DNA from: Trichopria drosophilae
Taxonomy: Eukaryota > Arthropoda > Insecta > Hymenoptera > Diapriidae
Assembly (NCBI GenBank): GCA_030407085.1
Contig: CM059584.1
Location: 88,896,001 to 88,960,000, forward strand
Reading direction: 5' to 3'
Length of the DNA: 64,000 bases
The position numbers and the translations under genes were made by a program. The notes beneath the pieces were generated by a model. It saw nothing but the letters and a program-made list of their open reading frames with translations, did not search any database and was not told where the DNA came from. Positions 45,601-57,152 of the stretch are shown here, piece after piece (positions within the stretch are counted from its first letter, which is position 1; every line of letters starts with the position of its first letter).

Positions 45601-46090
45601 AAACTTCGACATTATATAATACGTAATATTTTATTTTTACAGGCTGTTCTGATGAGAACATTGAAAAGAGCATAAATGCTGCGGAAAAATATTTACTAGG
45701 GGCAGTAAATACAAATTCAAACTGCAAAACTTTTGATGAAGTGCGAACTGAATTATATTTTCACGAAAATTGTTTTCCAGTGAAAGATTTGCCACCAACC
45801 AGCAGTTCATAGAGACTACACACTTTAAGAGCACTTTATATTGTACACGCACAAATTAAATGTTTAGAGTCAGCTTCGTAGCCGTTAAATCCATTATTAT
45901 TTGGTTTCGAAGAACGAGACAATATATTGATACCGGCCAGAATTATAATTCTGAAACCACCATTAACGGAATTAGTGCCAAGTTGTACATGTACAACTTG
46001 CGCAAGAAAAACATGCCCTTGCATAGCAGCTAATATTTCATGTTGCTCATTATTCGCGTGTAAAAAAGAGCAAACATATAAAAATATACA
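42700..46090 (+). pseudogene. TE-like multicopy gene with introns and a Cys-rich CXC-like tail
   Basis: Exon-like pieces in order. 42743-43031 has donor CAG|GTATGT. 44140-45013 contains KLLRYDLTFGNTLFDEEG, then HSFGDIAEHFSAFVK, RIDFVFDSYFEKSIK and EADGKIMVHIQHAV, with donor CAG|GTATAT. 45370-45571 contains IPIHSLAELHRRQLCSVLPA, then HHLTGSDYTSKLGTK. 45643-46090 ends in a Cys-rich segment CTCTTCARKTCPC...CC. The introns 45014-45369 and 45572-45642 (71 bp) keep GT/AG and phase. From memory this order marks a widespread repeated arthropod family sometimes annotated with tesmin/TSO1-like CXC tails; its function is unknown. Stops at 44340, 44696-44790, 45810 and 45881 show decay. Confidence 0.6.
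43055..43965. other. Intron-like stretch with dispersed repeats
   Basis: Between the first and second exon-like pieces of the CXC-type gene. It is AT-rich; 43045-43210 (GGGTGGGTTGATTTTTTGAA…) looks like a dispersed repeat. No gene seen. Confidence 0.35.
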
Positions 46091-46314
46091 CAATACATGA
46101 AAGAAAATTTAAAACCACGTTTTCCATCAAAGTTATTTTAAGACTTCACTTCTTTATACAGACAACGGCACAGAAACTGTTTTAGTGCCTCAAGTCGCAG
46201 TCGTCGCCTTAAGGATCACACTAGAGGTTTCATCGATTTAATCAATTTTTAACAGCACATACGAAAAAAATCAGTTTGGTGATTACAAAAATTAATTTTC
46301 TTGTTTATAAGCAA

Positions 46315-46800
46315 TTTGTTATAAACAATTGACCGCCCCTTTATCACACAATATACCATACATTAATTAATTAAGAGGATCGAACAGATAATTTATATAT
46401 AAGGTACACAGGCATTAGATTGTCGTTTCCAGTGAGATGCGAGACCGGCAATGGAGAATACTCACTCGCCATTCAGGGCATTATTCTAATATGAATTATT
46501 TTTTTATTGGCAACCGATGCATCGTACGGAAAATATTATAATGACCTTTTTTGCTACATTTGTTATAAACAATTAACCCCCTCCGCCCCCCACCCGTCAT
46601 ACAAAATACCCTACATTCTCTAATCAGGGGCATTGAATAGATAATTAATAATGACCTTTTTTGCTACAAATCCTTCATATAACACGAAAAAATTTTATTC
46701 GAATCGAAAATCGAAAAAAATTTTTGTTGTTTATAAATATTGTTATAAACAATACCGGTCTCTACTTTCATGCAATACACCCTCGATATTCGGATACGTA
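46315..46800. repeat. Three irregular repeats around TTGTTATAAACAA
   Basis: The near-palindrome TTGTTATAAACAAT occurs at about 46316, 46560 and 46740. Each is followed by a pyrimidine/C-rich segment, then (T/A)CA(C/T)(A/G)CAA(T/A)A(T/C)ACC(A/C)T and a short conserved tail. ATAATGACCTTTTTTGCTACA also recurs at 46537 and 46647. Spacing is about 245 and 180 bases. Confidence 0.65.
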
Positions 46801-48365
46801 GAATAATCTTGGGTAGAAGTGTGAGAATCAATCGGCCACGAACTCTTATGTGTGGCCCCTAGACTAAATGTAGGTCTTTTTTTCATGATAAGAGTTTATT
46901 CGTTTGTTAAAGACTCTAATAAATAGATTTCAGAGTTCTAATAATAATTAGGCTAAAGGCCAAACACCAGTGCCATTTTCACAGAAATCAAAACAACACG
47001 GGTGCAACTGTCAGCCGTATACACTACGGTAACCAAACATCTGGGTGCCAGGCCGCCATATTATTCATCTTGTCTCTTGATTTTGTGATGTCATTGAAGA
47101 CATTATGGCATGAACCCATCCCAGCGCTAGCGGAAAAATTTAGAAATTATGTATAATCAAATAATTATTTATTTAGACAATTCAGAGATGTTATTTAAAA
47201 TTCTAGCTCCATAAACGCCTTTCTATACGTCCCGCGGAGTTGTAAAAAAATGTTCATCGCAATCGGTGAAAAATTGAGGAGGTAGGGTTCCGAATAAAAT
47301 GTTTGCTAAAAGAAATCGACTGTAACATTTGGCTACTGAGGAAATATTCTTGATGTATGACACAAAATTTTCGAATTAAATAAATTCATTCGAAAATGGG
47401 TAAAGTGAAATGTAATGAAATGTAACGGGCCAAAGGGTTTTTCAAGATAATTAAATTTCCCGGAGTTATGCGCATTTGGAATTTTTTTACAGCATTTTTG
47501 TAAAAAATTAATATTTTCGGATTGAATGATTCGATCTTTATGAAATTTACTGGAAGTGAACATAAAATATGGTACATTTAATTGAAATAATAAAAACTTT
47601 TAATTGTTAATATTTACCTATTGTTATTACAAAATTAACGATATTTTAAAAAAATATAAAATATATATATAAAAATATTTAAAAAAAGCCTCATCTTTAC
47701 TCCATATATATATATTACGGTGGAGTAAAGATGAGACTTTTTTATATAACACTTATGTTTCGGTAGTTTTCGATGCTCTAAGCACGAAAATGACCGTACA
47801 AATATTCTAACAAAATATTTCACATTTGCCCGGACGCACATTGGGAAGCCGTTGATGGTTTTGCCTACGACAGCCTACAGGACGCAATTTTCAACCGATT
47901 GAAAAAAAAAAAACAAAATTATGCATTTTAAAGCTTATGAAATTTGCAACAAATGTGTGTGTCTAGATTTTTAAAATATCGATATAAAACTTAATGGTGG
48001 AGATCGTTGTTTAAGAAAACATATTCTTAAATATTTAAAAACGTATAGAGGGCTCCAAACTGATTCACTGTCTTTGTTAACGTGATAATTTTACGATAAA
48101 GTAATGAAAATAACTTATTATAAACCTGACAAGAAAAATTTCAAAATTAAAAATGGCGGATCCAATATGGGGGACTGCTCCGTAACAATACTGAATGGAT
48201 ACGTATAAAATCAATTCTTGTTGATTTCTGCAGCTTGCGAATTTGCCCTCAAATTTTGTGTGAATAACACAGTGCCCGGGTTTTAAATAGGTTATGTGAT
48301 TCTATTATTTTTAATAGCTTATATTTTGTTCTTATATTTGCGCTGCTACGAGGAGAGCTGTCCGC
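46801..48365. other. AT-rich stretch
   Basis: No coding sequence recognised. It contains the hairpin listed separately, and near 48140-48170 a copy of the dispersed AAAATGGCGGATCCAATATGG-type unit. Confidence 0.4.
47682..47743. repeat. Perfect-loop hairpin (22-bp inverted repeat)
   Basis: CTCATCTTTACTCCA and its complement TGGAGTAAAGATGAG flank a 17-base A/T-rich loop. The stem extends outward through AAAAAAG with one mismatch. Confidence 0.8.
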
Positions 48366-48379
48366 AACAGTGAGGCGAC

Positions 48380-50335
48380 ATGGCGCGAATGCATAGTCGG
48401 TGTGCAGTAATGCATCCCGAACTGGCAGATCGCTTTTCTCAACAACAACTGAGAGATTATGTGGCCTATTTGAGGCGGATAGGTTTTGTTGTTCCCAGCT
48501 GTCAACCAGTATCGGATGCGCGGGCAATAACAACTGAGCCCGTAGTAGAAGAGATGCTCCACATTATGAAAGTACTACACTCGTGTTTAGACTAAATCTG
48601 ACAACGAAAATTTTGCCTAAACAACAAGAAATAGATAAAGCAAATAGCCTACTTCTGGATGACCTTCTGTATGTCTGCGACCTGTGGCAAGTCAATTGTG
48701 CCGTTAATGAGGCTGCGAGTGATCTGGTAGCTCCCCGAAATCTGACGCAGAAATCGGGATATCGACAGATCACCAAACGCATGTCTCAATTGAACAGCAA
48801 AATTCGACGGACACGGAAACCTGCTTCCGTATTACGAATATTCACCTCTTATAGAAATAGAGACCAACCCATTCCGCACTGGCTGGTGGAGTGCCGAACA
48901 ACACTAATCCTCAAATCGGGTGACTTGTCTGATCCGAGAACCTATAGACCAATCACGTAGTGTAGAAGACCTGATGTCTCTTTGGATAAAGCGCTTTGTC
49001 ATGACATCGGGAAAGCGTAGAACCATCGCTGAGTCCTCTGCTCTTCTACATCTTATTATTGCTTCTATCCATTGTTCTCCGACAATCTCAAGGGTACAGA
49101 TGTAGGCCGCCTGGTGAACGTGTACATAAGATCACCCATTTATTCTATATGGATGAACTTAAATTATACGCATCAGGCGAGGATCAATTACATCGATCTC
49201 TGAACATCGCCATCACATACTGCAGAGATGTAAGTATGGAATTCGCATTGGACAAATGTGCAGTAGTTCATTTGCAGAGAGGAAGGTCAGACTCAATAAA
49301 CAACGATATTGAGCTCGTCAACGGAAACATCATCCGCCACCTTAGCGCCGAAGAAACCTACACATATCTGGGAGTGCCTCAGATGCATTTCCAGGATGTG
49401 CACGCTGCTAAAACGACCATCGCTAAGAATTACCGGCGCCTGCTACGTCAGATCTGGTCATCAGAATTGACAGGAAAACTAAGGTGGCTGCGACGAATAT
49501 TTTGGCCGTTTCACCAGTGCTCTATTCATTTGGAGCACTTAAGTGGAATTGACGAGGACGGGTCCTGACCGACGCACACGGATGATGATTTGTATGCAAC
49601 GCAGTTTGCATCCAGGATATTCCGTGGAACGACTGTATTAGGCCCCGAAATATGGGAGGTCGTATCCTTTTGAATCTGGAGTATATGCATGACAGATTGG
49701 TCCTCGAAACAGGTTGTGACGTGATTAATCGAATGGAGGATCCTCTGATGATGCTAGTTCATCATCATGAAATTCAGGAAAAGAGGGCGTTTTTGTACAA
49801 CGCGGCGGAACGAGCGGCACGAAACCTCTGTCTGGTTTTCAACGTGGGACGTAGTGGTGCACGGGAAGCTGAGTCAATTCTTTCCAAATGTCCAAAAACT
49901 TGGCTTGTAAGTAGAGATGCCCTTCTCGTTCTTAAGATCAGCCGTCTTGAAATCCGAGACTGTGGGTTGTATTTTCACATGCCATCTTACACCAGGCGGT
50001 GCAGAGTACGCTTTGTAGATCATGTAGATGTCATGTTGAGCCACTGATGCATCTTTTGGCAGCATGTCCAAGATATGCAGTTTCAGCATACATCGAACGC
50101 CGCAATGCAGCCGTCTGAGTTCTGTATTATCATTTTGGCAGCACCTATGGTCTTGATGCGACCCCAGGTTTGCCGTACGTGCCCACTGATATTGAATCCG
50201 TAGTCGGAAATGAGTCGTGTCGAATATTCTTGAATTACTCATTGCCGACGAGCAGGAAAATATCAGCCAATAAGTCTGACATCGTCCTGGTTGACTTCGA
50301 TGGCAAATCCATTGGCGCCAACTCCGTACTTCAAG
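48380..50335 (+). mobile_element. RLE-type LINE, copy 3: longest copy, 3'-truncated
   Basis: The same family as copies 1 and 2. 48380-48592 and 48583-48957 encode the region before and into the RT fingers (HWLVECRTTLILKSGDLSDP, then RTYRPIT). The palm is largely deleted, then 49070-49565 resumes with HKITHLFYMDELKLYASGED: the catalytic Y-x-D-D box reads Y-M-D-E. The thumb follows with YTYLGVPQMHF. 49652-50047 gives the post-RT region, with an internal deletion near 49870. 50170-50330 reaches the nuclease start (VPTDIESVVGNESC, SANKSDIVLVDFDGKS, P of the PD motif now S) and breaks off. It has no 3' UTR. Confidence 0.85.
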
Positions 50336-50389
50336 GCACAGAACAAGGAACTATTTCCAATGAAATAAACCGAAACATATGAAACATGT

Positions 50390-51640
50390 AGGTCCTTTTA
50401 TGCTCTTTATCTTTTATTAGGTATTTTTATTATATCGACCGACAACCATCAGAAAAACACTTCGATATATCGAAAACTATCAATTTCTCAGTAATACTGT
50501 ACATATTGCAAAAAAGCGTGCACAATAAGCCATTTTGAAACTCCTATCATTCACTAAAACTATAATTATTTATTTATTTATTTATTTAGTTAACGGGCGG
50601 AATACCCCGTTTCCACAAATTTTTCCATACAATTAATCGTAACATTTTCGAGAGCTTGTATCGTCGTTTTTTGTATCATTTATTTTAAATCGAAAAACAA
50701 AAAAAAGAACGCTACTTTTAAATTAAATACGATATCGAACATAACACCAAACACAATAAAGAAAACACATTTATTCACTTTAAACGATGATTATTTCCAA
50801 TTTCAAAACAATTACATAAAAATCAAAACCTAATTTGGACGTCCATTAACATTTTTCGAGGGAAAGAGATTCGCAAAAATAACTTAGATGGAATTGAGTG
50901 CCTTGATATGTTCGAAATTCCTCGAAGCGTCGTCCATCTTATATTCATTTTCCGCCATCTTGACAAATTCGGCGTCCTGGGCAAATTTCATTTATTGGCG
51001 AGATTGATCGATCTTTTTAACATCTCCACTAAATGTAGATCTCCTCATCGATGTAAATTGTCTTGGAACAATATTTTACTCGACGACAAGCATCTCAATT
51101 CGGATCCTCGGAAACGTTATTCGAAGATAAAGACAGTGCGTCTTCCAACCATTGCGTGTGTAGTTGGTTCTTTACCGTGACACCAGAAAGAAAGGCGATC
51201 GGCGCAAAAAAGGTAAGCAGAAAAGCGAAAACTTTAGCTTTTTTTTAAACGAACATACTAACTGGACTAGGGTCTAAAAGAAACGAGTTAGACGTGAATA
51301 ACCGCATAAATCGGGGTTGTGCCCCCTTTTGTTGAATGTAACAAGAGAGATATTCAATGTAGATAAATCAATTATAGGGCTTGACAAAATCAATAAAATC
51401 AGCCTTTAATCGTTAAAGGCAAAAATGTCAAAATGTTATCAAGATTCACCTCCTGCAATGTAGCCTGTCAGTTGTGGGACACTCCATAGTTATATACGTG
51501 ATTAGCTCAAAAAAAGTTTACAATTTGAAGACAGAAAGATCAACAGTTACTATATCTTAGTTTAGTTGAGAAAATGTATGCCTGAATATAAATCGGCGAA
51601 TACAAGGAATGACAATTTTTTAATACAGAAATTTAATATT
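50390..51640. other. AT-rich stretch with a reversed LINE/SINE tail
   Basis: (ATTT)n at 50566-50588 followed by AGTTAACGGGCGGAATACCCCG is what the 3' end of a minus-strand LINE or SINE with a TAAA tail looks like. The frame at 50908-51180 is unrecognised. It may belong to an intron of a host gene whose exon is at 51647-51778. Confidence 0.35.
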
Positions 51641-51646
51641 ACTTAC

Positions 51647-51778
51647 TCCACGTGCATCTCGAAAAAGTATAGCAGCATGTACGGGATCGACGCAGGCATC
51701 TAAGGATCTGTGTGATACTGCGGTTCCGAGGGAAAATCTTCGTCTATCTGGGTCTAAAGAAAGTTTTCTAGACACACC
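51647..51778 (-). CDS. Internal exon of a probable host gene
   Basis: On the minus strand an acceptor (…TTTTAAATAG) opens a 132-base frame ending at a consensus donor (GGA|GTAAGT). One frame is fully open and reads like a soluble, charged protein segment: KLSLDPDRRRFSLGTAVSHR, then SLDACVDPVHAAILFRDARG. Its balanced codon use stands out from the surrounding AT-rich DNA. No element motif is present. I think it is part of a conserved host protein but cannot name it. If so, much of 50.4-54.8 kb would be intron of that gene. Length is a multiple of three. Confidence 0.6.
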
Positions 51779-51789
51779 TATTTAAAACA

Positions 51790-54285
51790 AATAAAATAAA
51801 ATTGCATTTTAAATTGCGTTCTTGATGATTAATCAAATATTTATTACGGGATAATAAGTTAATAAATATCAGATTCAAAATTAATATGTACATTGCATTG
51901 ATAAAATATCTATTTAATTACGAAATTGTTTATTAATTTAATTTCTATGTTGCATATATTTTCTAATTTCAGTATATTTCCTACACTTTGCGTCGATATT
52001 CTTGACAACTATTTTTACTTTCTACAATCGCCTACTATCAGAATATATGACACTTACTGTATTTATAGTTTTATTATTATTGTAAATTCTTCCTATACTT
52101 GATTCGTTGAGTATCCATACAATCAAATGTAATACCCCAAGACCTAAGAAATTATCCAATATATTTCGAATGTTTAGTTGTATGTGAACAAAGGGATTAA
52201 GCTTTTCGATACACAAGGAAATTTGAGAAAAATATACAATTAATTCCGAAAGGCAAGGAATCGAAGGATTATTTTTCTTATCGCGATTTTAGGCTAATTG
52301 GTTGGCGTTTTTTTGCGTCCTTGAGCCAACTTCACATTGTAAACAATGTCTGTCAAATGAATGGAAAAATAATTTATAGACTAGAGGAGTGTTATCAATT
52401 GGTAATACTCCTGCCAGGAAGCTAATAATCAATACCGCACTAAATGTGAAGTTGTCGCAAGGCCTGGAATATCGGAAACATTTTCGGAAATTCATCCAAA
52501 TCCACCAAGAGCATTATCTTCTCAAGCTGAGTTTTATATTGTTTGGTTTTGTTCAGTTATCTCCTCAAGGAATTCGGAAAATGATGAACCGATGAAGGCC
52601 GGAACGAACTCGACGGAATCCGGAGTGGGTGTCAATTTTGGTGAAATAAAATGGAAGGAAACACAAATTTTTAATACTTGGCAAGGGTTTTTGTAATTAT
52701 AAAAAAAATGCAACACCATGCATGCAATTTTAATTCGGAATGCGAGCTCGACTCAGTGCGCGGAAAAAATGGCGGACGACACGCGGATGCGGATTCGAAG
52801 CGTTACGCTCAAGGTTTGTGTTTCGTGGCGGATGGCGGTTGTTCGGCACGCGCGTTGCGTAACTCGCAGTTCGGCGACAAGAACAAAGATTTGTTCCTCG
52901 AATCGATAGCGAAAATGGATTTTTATTGCGAAGCTTAATTTACGGAAAAGTACGAATGTGACAAGAAAAAAGAGACGTAGTACGGAAAAAATAAAAACTT
53001 TTCGCAACTAACGAATCTTCGACCTTCGTTTCATTTATATACATATTAAATTCGCGTTCATTTTGACCAATTCATTTTGTTCTTCATAATTCCAGAGCTT
53101 TGTTACAGTTAAAAAAATCGTTAGCTGAAAAAATATTTGATATGACCTAACTATGGATAAGCGTATTTTACAATTTTGTATTATTGTCTGCGTATTAAGG
53201 GATAGAAATAAAATATAACCGTGAGAGTGAATGGAATGAATGGCAACGATGATGCATGCGTAATGCTGCGACAGTGATGATTTGATCTGTCTCGAAAGGA
53301 TTTTTTTTCGATTCTTCCCTGCTGCGATATATCGATCGATTTCTTCATAGATGACATCTTGGCGACGATGACACGTTCAACGAGACGTAGTTGCGTGCGG
53401 CACTTTCCGAACTGACGCCCCCCCCCCCCCCGCGATGCGTGGGTCACTCTACCGGTTATCGAGAGCATCACGAAGGCGTGTGTTCCAACGAGTTACTCTG
53501 AAACACAATTGTTAATGAACAAACTGATTGCGCAATTGCGAAACATCTTCATGTTGGATTGCGCGGATTGGAGATTGCCCTGCATCGAGAGGAAAGACGG
53601 CCGTACCGCAAATTCGCGATGGCCCCGTGCAATTGAGGGCCGTATTACTTGAATTCGGACCCACAGGACTTAAAGCATTATAAAATTTACGCAAAATCTT
53701 AAACATGTTTCTTACGCAAAGAGAGGCTCATTAAATGGCGCAAAGTATTAAAATTAATGATCGCGACAAGACTACAAGTTTTATTAAATGTGAAAGACGA
53801 TAAATAATGAGTTTCGATTTTCTGAAGGAAGGACGGGCATCGTAAAAATATTAGTGACAACGTCTAGTGGAAAGTTAAAGAATTTCTAAATACCCTTGAA
53901 ATGTTTATATTTTAGCTTTTATTTGTGAAAAATAGATTATTATCATTAGACGCTCATGCAAAAATGTACATTTTCACACATACAACTCCCACCGCTTATT
54001 ATACACTGGAATTAATGTATGTTTATTCTGAAATCTACCTTATTTACCATTTTTGTTACCTTATTTGCCTCAAAATTTTGAAAAAAATTGAATATTCACC
54101 TTTGATTTTGACAAACATTAAAAAAAAAAAACATATTTTATGGTAATCATTTTGTTTAAAATTTAAATTTTCTTGTAAATACTGGGGGTTTACATTATAG
54201 AAAAAGTTCATAAAATATTTAAGCTTACAAGATATAGAGGGAGGAAATAAAAAGTAACGTATGTGGTCTAGAAATTAATAAATAG
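51790..54285. other. Probable intron or intergenic stretch
   Basis: AT-rich with two denser patches. A plus frame of 86 codons at 52678-52938 has no known family. A minus-strand patch at 53181-53490 is preceded by an acceptor-like TGTGTTTCAG and contains a C-run at 53418-53431. Neither convinces me as an exon. Confidence 0.35.
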
Positions 54286-54287
54286 TT

Positions 54288-54430
54288 GCCAGTGTCGAAC
54301 CCTGGCGTACACAATTTTTTCTCGGCGTTTCGAGTAACTACTACTCCTTTTGAAAAGGTTAATCCAAAGGACTACTAGTTTCTCGAAACGCCGAGGAAAA
54401 GAATGTTTACACCCGTGTCCAACACAGGTT
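54288..54430. repeat. Long hairpin with CTCGGCGTTTCGAG stem
   Basis: CTCGGCGTTTCGAG (54321-54334) pairs perfectly with 54382-54395. Outward, CCTGGCGTACACAATTTT-like and CCTGTGTT..ACACGGGTGTAAACATTC-like arms pair imperfectly, and inward ACTACTACTCCTTTTG pairs with CCAAAGGACTACTAGT. The total stem is about 60 bases. Confidence 0.75.
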
Positions 54431-54489
54431 ACTAGATGTCTGTGAAGCTGGCATATCAACTATTAGAATCTCAAAAATAAACACCGTAT

Positions 54490-54777
54490 TTATTAGCATC
54501 CAGCATAGTTCTATAGTTCTCAATGGGTTTTAAAAATACTTCCAATAATCGCCAATTAACTAAATGAAATGCTAACTTCGCAAATCGCATGTTAGCATCT
54601 CACCATATTTCGAATGTCTGAATGCACCTGAGTAATATCCTGCATAGTTCTATACATTCTAAAGCATTTAACGAGAGTTCTGATGAATTATGCAGAAATT
54701 CAAATTTTAATAGATATGAGATGCTAGCTTCACGAATCATATTGCAGCATCTTTCCGTAATTACTATCATTAGGTAA
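54490..54777. repeat. Diverged tandem repeat with GCATAGTTCT
   Basis: Two units of about 140 bases: CCAGCATAGTTCTATAGTTCT (54499) and CCTGCATAGTTCTATACATTCT (54640), each followed about 90 bases on by GAAATGCTAACTTC or GAGATGCTAGCTTC. A third GCATAGTTCT at 62260, beyond the R1-like insertion, and GAGATGCTGGCAC at 62366 continue the array. Confidence 0.6.
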
Positions 54778-54793
54778 ACGCAAATATGCTACA
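54778..54793. other. Left target-site duplication of the R1-like LINE
   Basis: ACGCAAATATGCTACA, identical to 62244-62259 on the other side of the element. Confidence 0.85.
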
Positions 54794-55261
54794 ATATCTA
54801 CTTTACGCACTTTACCGGCGATTATTCTCTGGGAGGTATCTGATCATAATGCCCTCCCGGTTAACGGAACTGTTCGGACGAGTTGACCTTCGCGTCCTCC
54901 AACGCTCCAGCCGCATTTCTCGATTGGAGGTGCAACTGCAATCGACCCGTGCACCGAGTTGCGGTTCTAGCATACCGACTTAGATAACACCACTGCCACC
55001 GCGAGTCCGACGCCAGTCGTTGAGCCCCGCTCATGCGCAGTGGGCCAGCTCAACCCCATGGCACCCGTTCATGGTTGGATACACTCCACATATGGGTGGG
55101 ATCTTCCCTTCGACTCGCTACTGGCTCGTCTTCCAGATCGAGAAATTGGCACTCTCTCGGGCACTAGTATCGCCGTAGCTCTTCAGAAACGATACGCTGG
55201 CATCACGTTCGCGAGGGCCCGGGCCCGCAACGCTTAGCGAGACTTGTGACTTAATACGCTA

Positions 55262-55440
55262 TATGATTATTATCCCTAAAAAAAGAAAGAAAAAGAAAAG
55301 AAAAAAGAAAGAAAAAGGAAAAGAAAAGAGAAATGAAAAAAAAGAAAAAAAATAATTGTTCAACACACACACACACACGCACACACGCACGCACGCACAC
55401 ACACACACACACACACGCACGCGCGCGCGCGCGCGCGCCC
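55262..55440. repeat. Simple repeats in the LINE 3' UTR
   Basis: A purine run (AAAGAAAG-type, 55275-55348), then (AC)n and (GC)n (55363-55439). Frames on both strands here are meaningless. Confidence 0.9.
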
Positions 55441-55468
55441 AAAATCGTTACGCGCTTATGTTTATCAT

Positions 55469-57152
55469 CTAATTGTCGCTATCATTCTGAGACGCCATGT
55501 GGTCTCTGTTGTAGATTTCCAATTCTGTGCGCTTTTTCTTTAAAATGTTTCTCGACGTTCTCCTACAGACTTCGAAGAGCTTCTCGCCGATTAGTTTCTC
55601 AGACGCAACTGGCGAAGCCTCCTCCAATGCTTCACAGGTCGCGATAAGTTCTCCCCTGTCCTCTATGAACCGCGGAGAGTCATAGAGAATCGTGCCCAGA
55701 ATGAACAATAAACAGATCGGCCGATACGCCTTAGGGTCGGTGGGGAGCTTATCCGAGCCCTTAGGTATTACGCGAAATGAGGCTATTTTTCACTCTTTAG
55801 GGAAAGTATTCTCGCTAAAACACGCGTTATACAATCGCAGGAAGTGCGAAGGTATTACCTGAATGGCTATCTTGAGCACGTCTACCTCGATTTGATCAAG
55901 CCCCGGGGCTTTACCGTTACGCAGCTTACCCAATGCTTGCCTCAATTCGCGCAATTCTATCCACTTAAGTCTATTCGGACTAGCTGGTGCCCGGGAGATA
56001 TAAGCGTTTGCGTTTCTAAGCGTGCGCTGCTCGCACGTATCCGTCTCGGGATCGTCATTCGGAGTTAGACATTTGAGCATCAGCTCAGCCGTCTCCCTCC
56101 AGTCGCTCGTGAAGCTACCTCCGAATGCCAGGGTACTCAGTGGCTTCTCCCTTCTCAGTCTGCCAAGAGCACACTTGTATGGGATCCCCCATGGAGTTGA
56201 CTTCCGGGCCTCGTTAACAATGCGGGTCCAACTTTGGGTTAACCCGTTCTTTAGTTCGGTCTTATATCTCCTATTGGCTCTCCTGAATTCTTCCAGGGAG
56301 CTCTCGTCGCGTTCTTGTGCTTCCTGAAGTAGCAGATTATCGAAAACCTCCCACTTCGCTTTTCCGTTGTATCTGCCAGGTTGCTCCCAGGCCGGGCCGC
56401 TCGGGACGCCCCCGCCTGGTTTGATCCAGTTGACCTCGAACGCGATCGCGCGGTGATCGCTCGTCGTGGCATCTTCGAGCACCCGCCAATTCTCGATCAG
56501 CCCGGCAGCTATGGCGAATGTGACGTCGATGTACGACTCCACGACCCCGTTGTTCCCTCGATATATAGGGAGCTCCCTAGAGTCATTCAGACCTACTAGT
56601 CCCTCACTCGCGATAAAATCTTCCATTCGCCTCCCACGCGGCGATCGTGAGTGTGCCTGATCGTGCACTGCGGATCCCACAGTGGCGAACTGGCATTGGT
56701 ATCCGCGGCTATTACGACTGGCTTTCCGCGAAGTGCCGCGAGCACTTTTTCTAACCTCTTGATGCCTTTATCAACTGACCAGGCATATGAAAATATATAC
56801 TAACTAAATATACCGAGCCAGCGCCGCAGATAATTTGCGGTGTCGCCATGTGTGAGTCGCACAGGTGCGCGAGTTTGAGCGTTGTGTATACGCCCTTCCT
56901 CGCCGCAATCACCGACTGCACCACGGTATTGCAACGCCTCCAGGTTGGGGCGGCTTGTCCGGCTGAAGGCCTTTCGTGAAAGATGGGCACCGCCGTTGAC
57001 CCGAGGCCACATACCCGGCTGCGGTACCCGTAAGGTTCTCGGGCGAGGACCACGTCAATGCTGCCACCAGCTAGTTTTGCAGCGATCTCGGCCGCCACAG
57101 TCCGAGATCCCTGCATGTTCACCTGTATTACCTTAATTATGGACTTATCCAT
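55469..57152 (-). pseudogene. R1-like LINE ORF2: endonuclease and truncated reverse transcriptase
   Basis: ATG at 57152 overlaps the ORF1 stop (ATGGATAA). 57152-56751 is the APE endonuclease N-terminus (KVIQVNMQGSRTVAAEI, then DVVLAREPYGY; the usual Q/E-E-P is kept as REP). A frameshift leads to 56680-55790: GLVGLNDSRELPIYRGNNGV, TSDHRAIAFEV (the catalytic SDH), then the RT fingers LGKLRNGKAPGLDQIEVDVL. At KAYRPICLL (about 55720) the sequence jumps to the C-terminal end FILGTILYDS. The whole RT palm with its Y-x-DD box is deleted. Stop near 55469. It cannot make cDNA. Confidence 0.85.

Noticed and set aside
55251..55442. Cys/Val-rich and Thr/His-rich frames
   Set aside because: They translate (CA)n/(GC)n and purine runs in the LINE 3' UTR.
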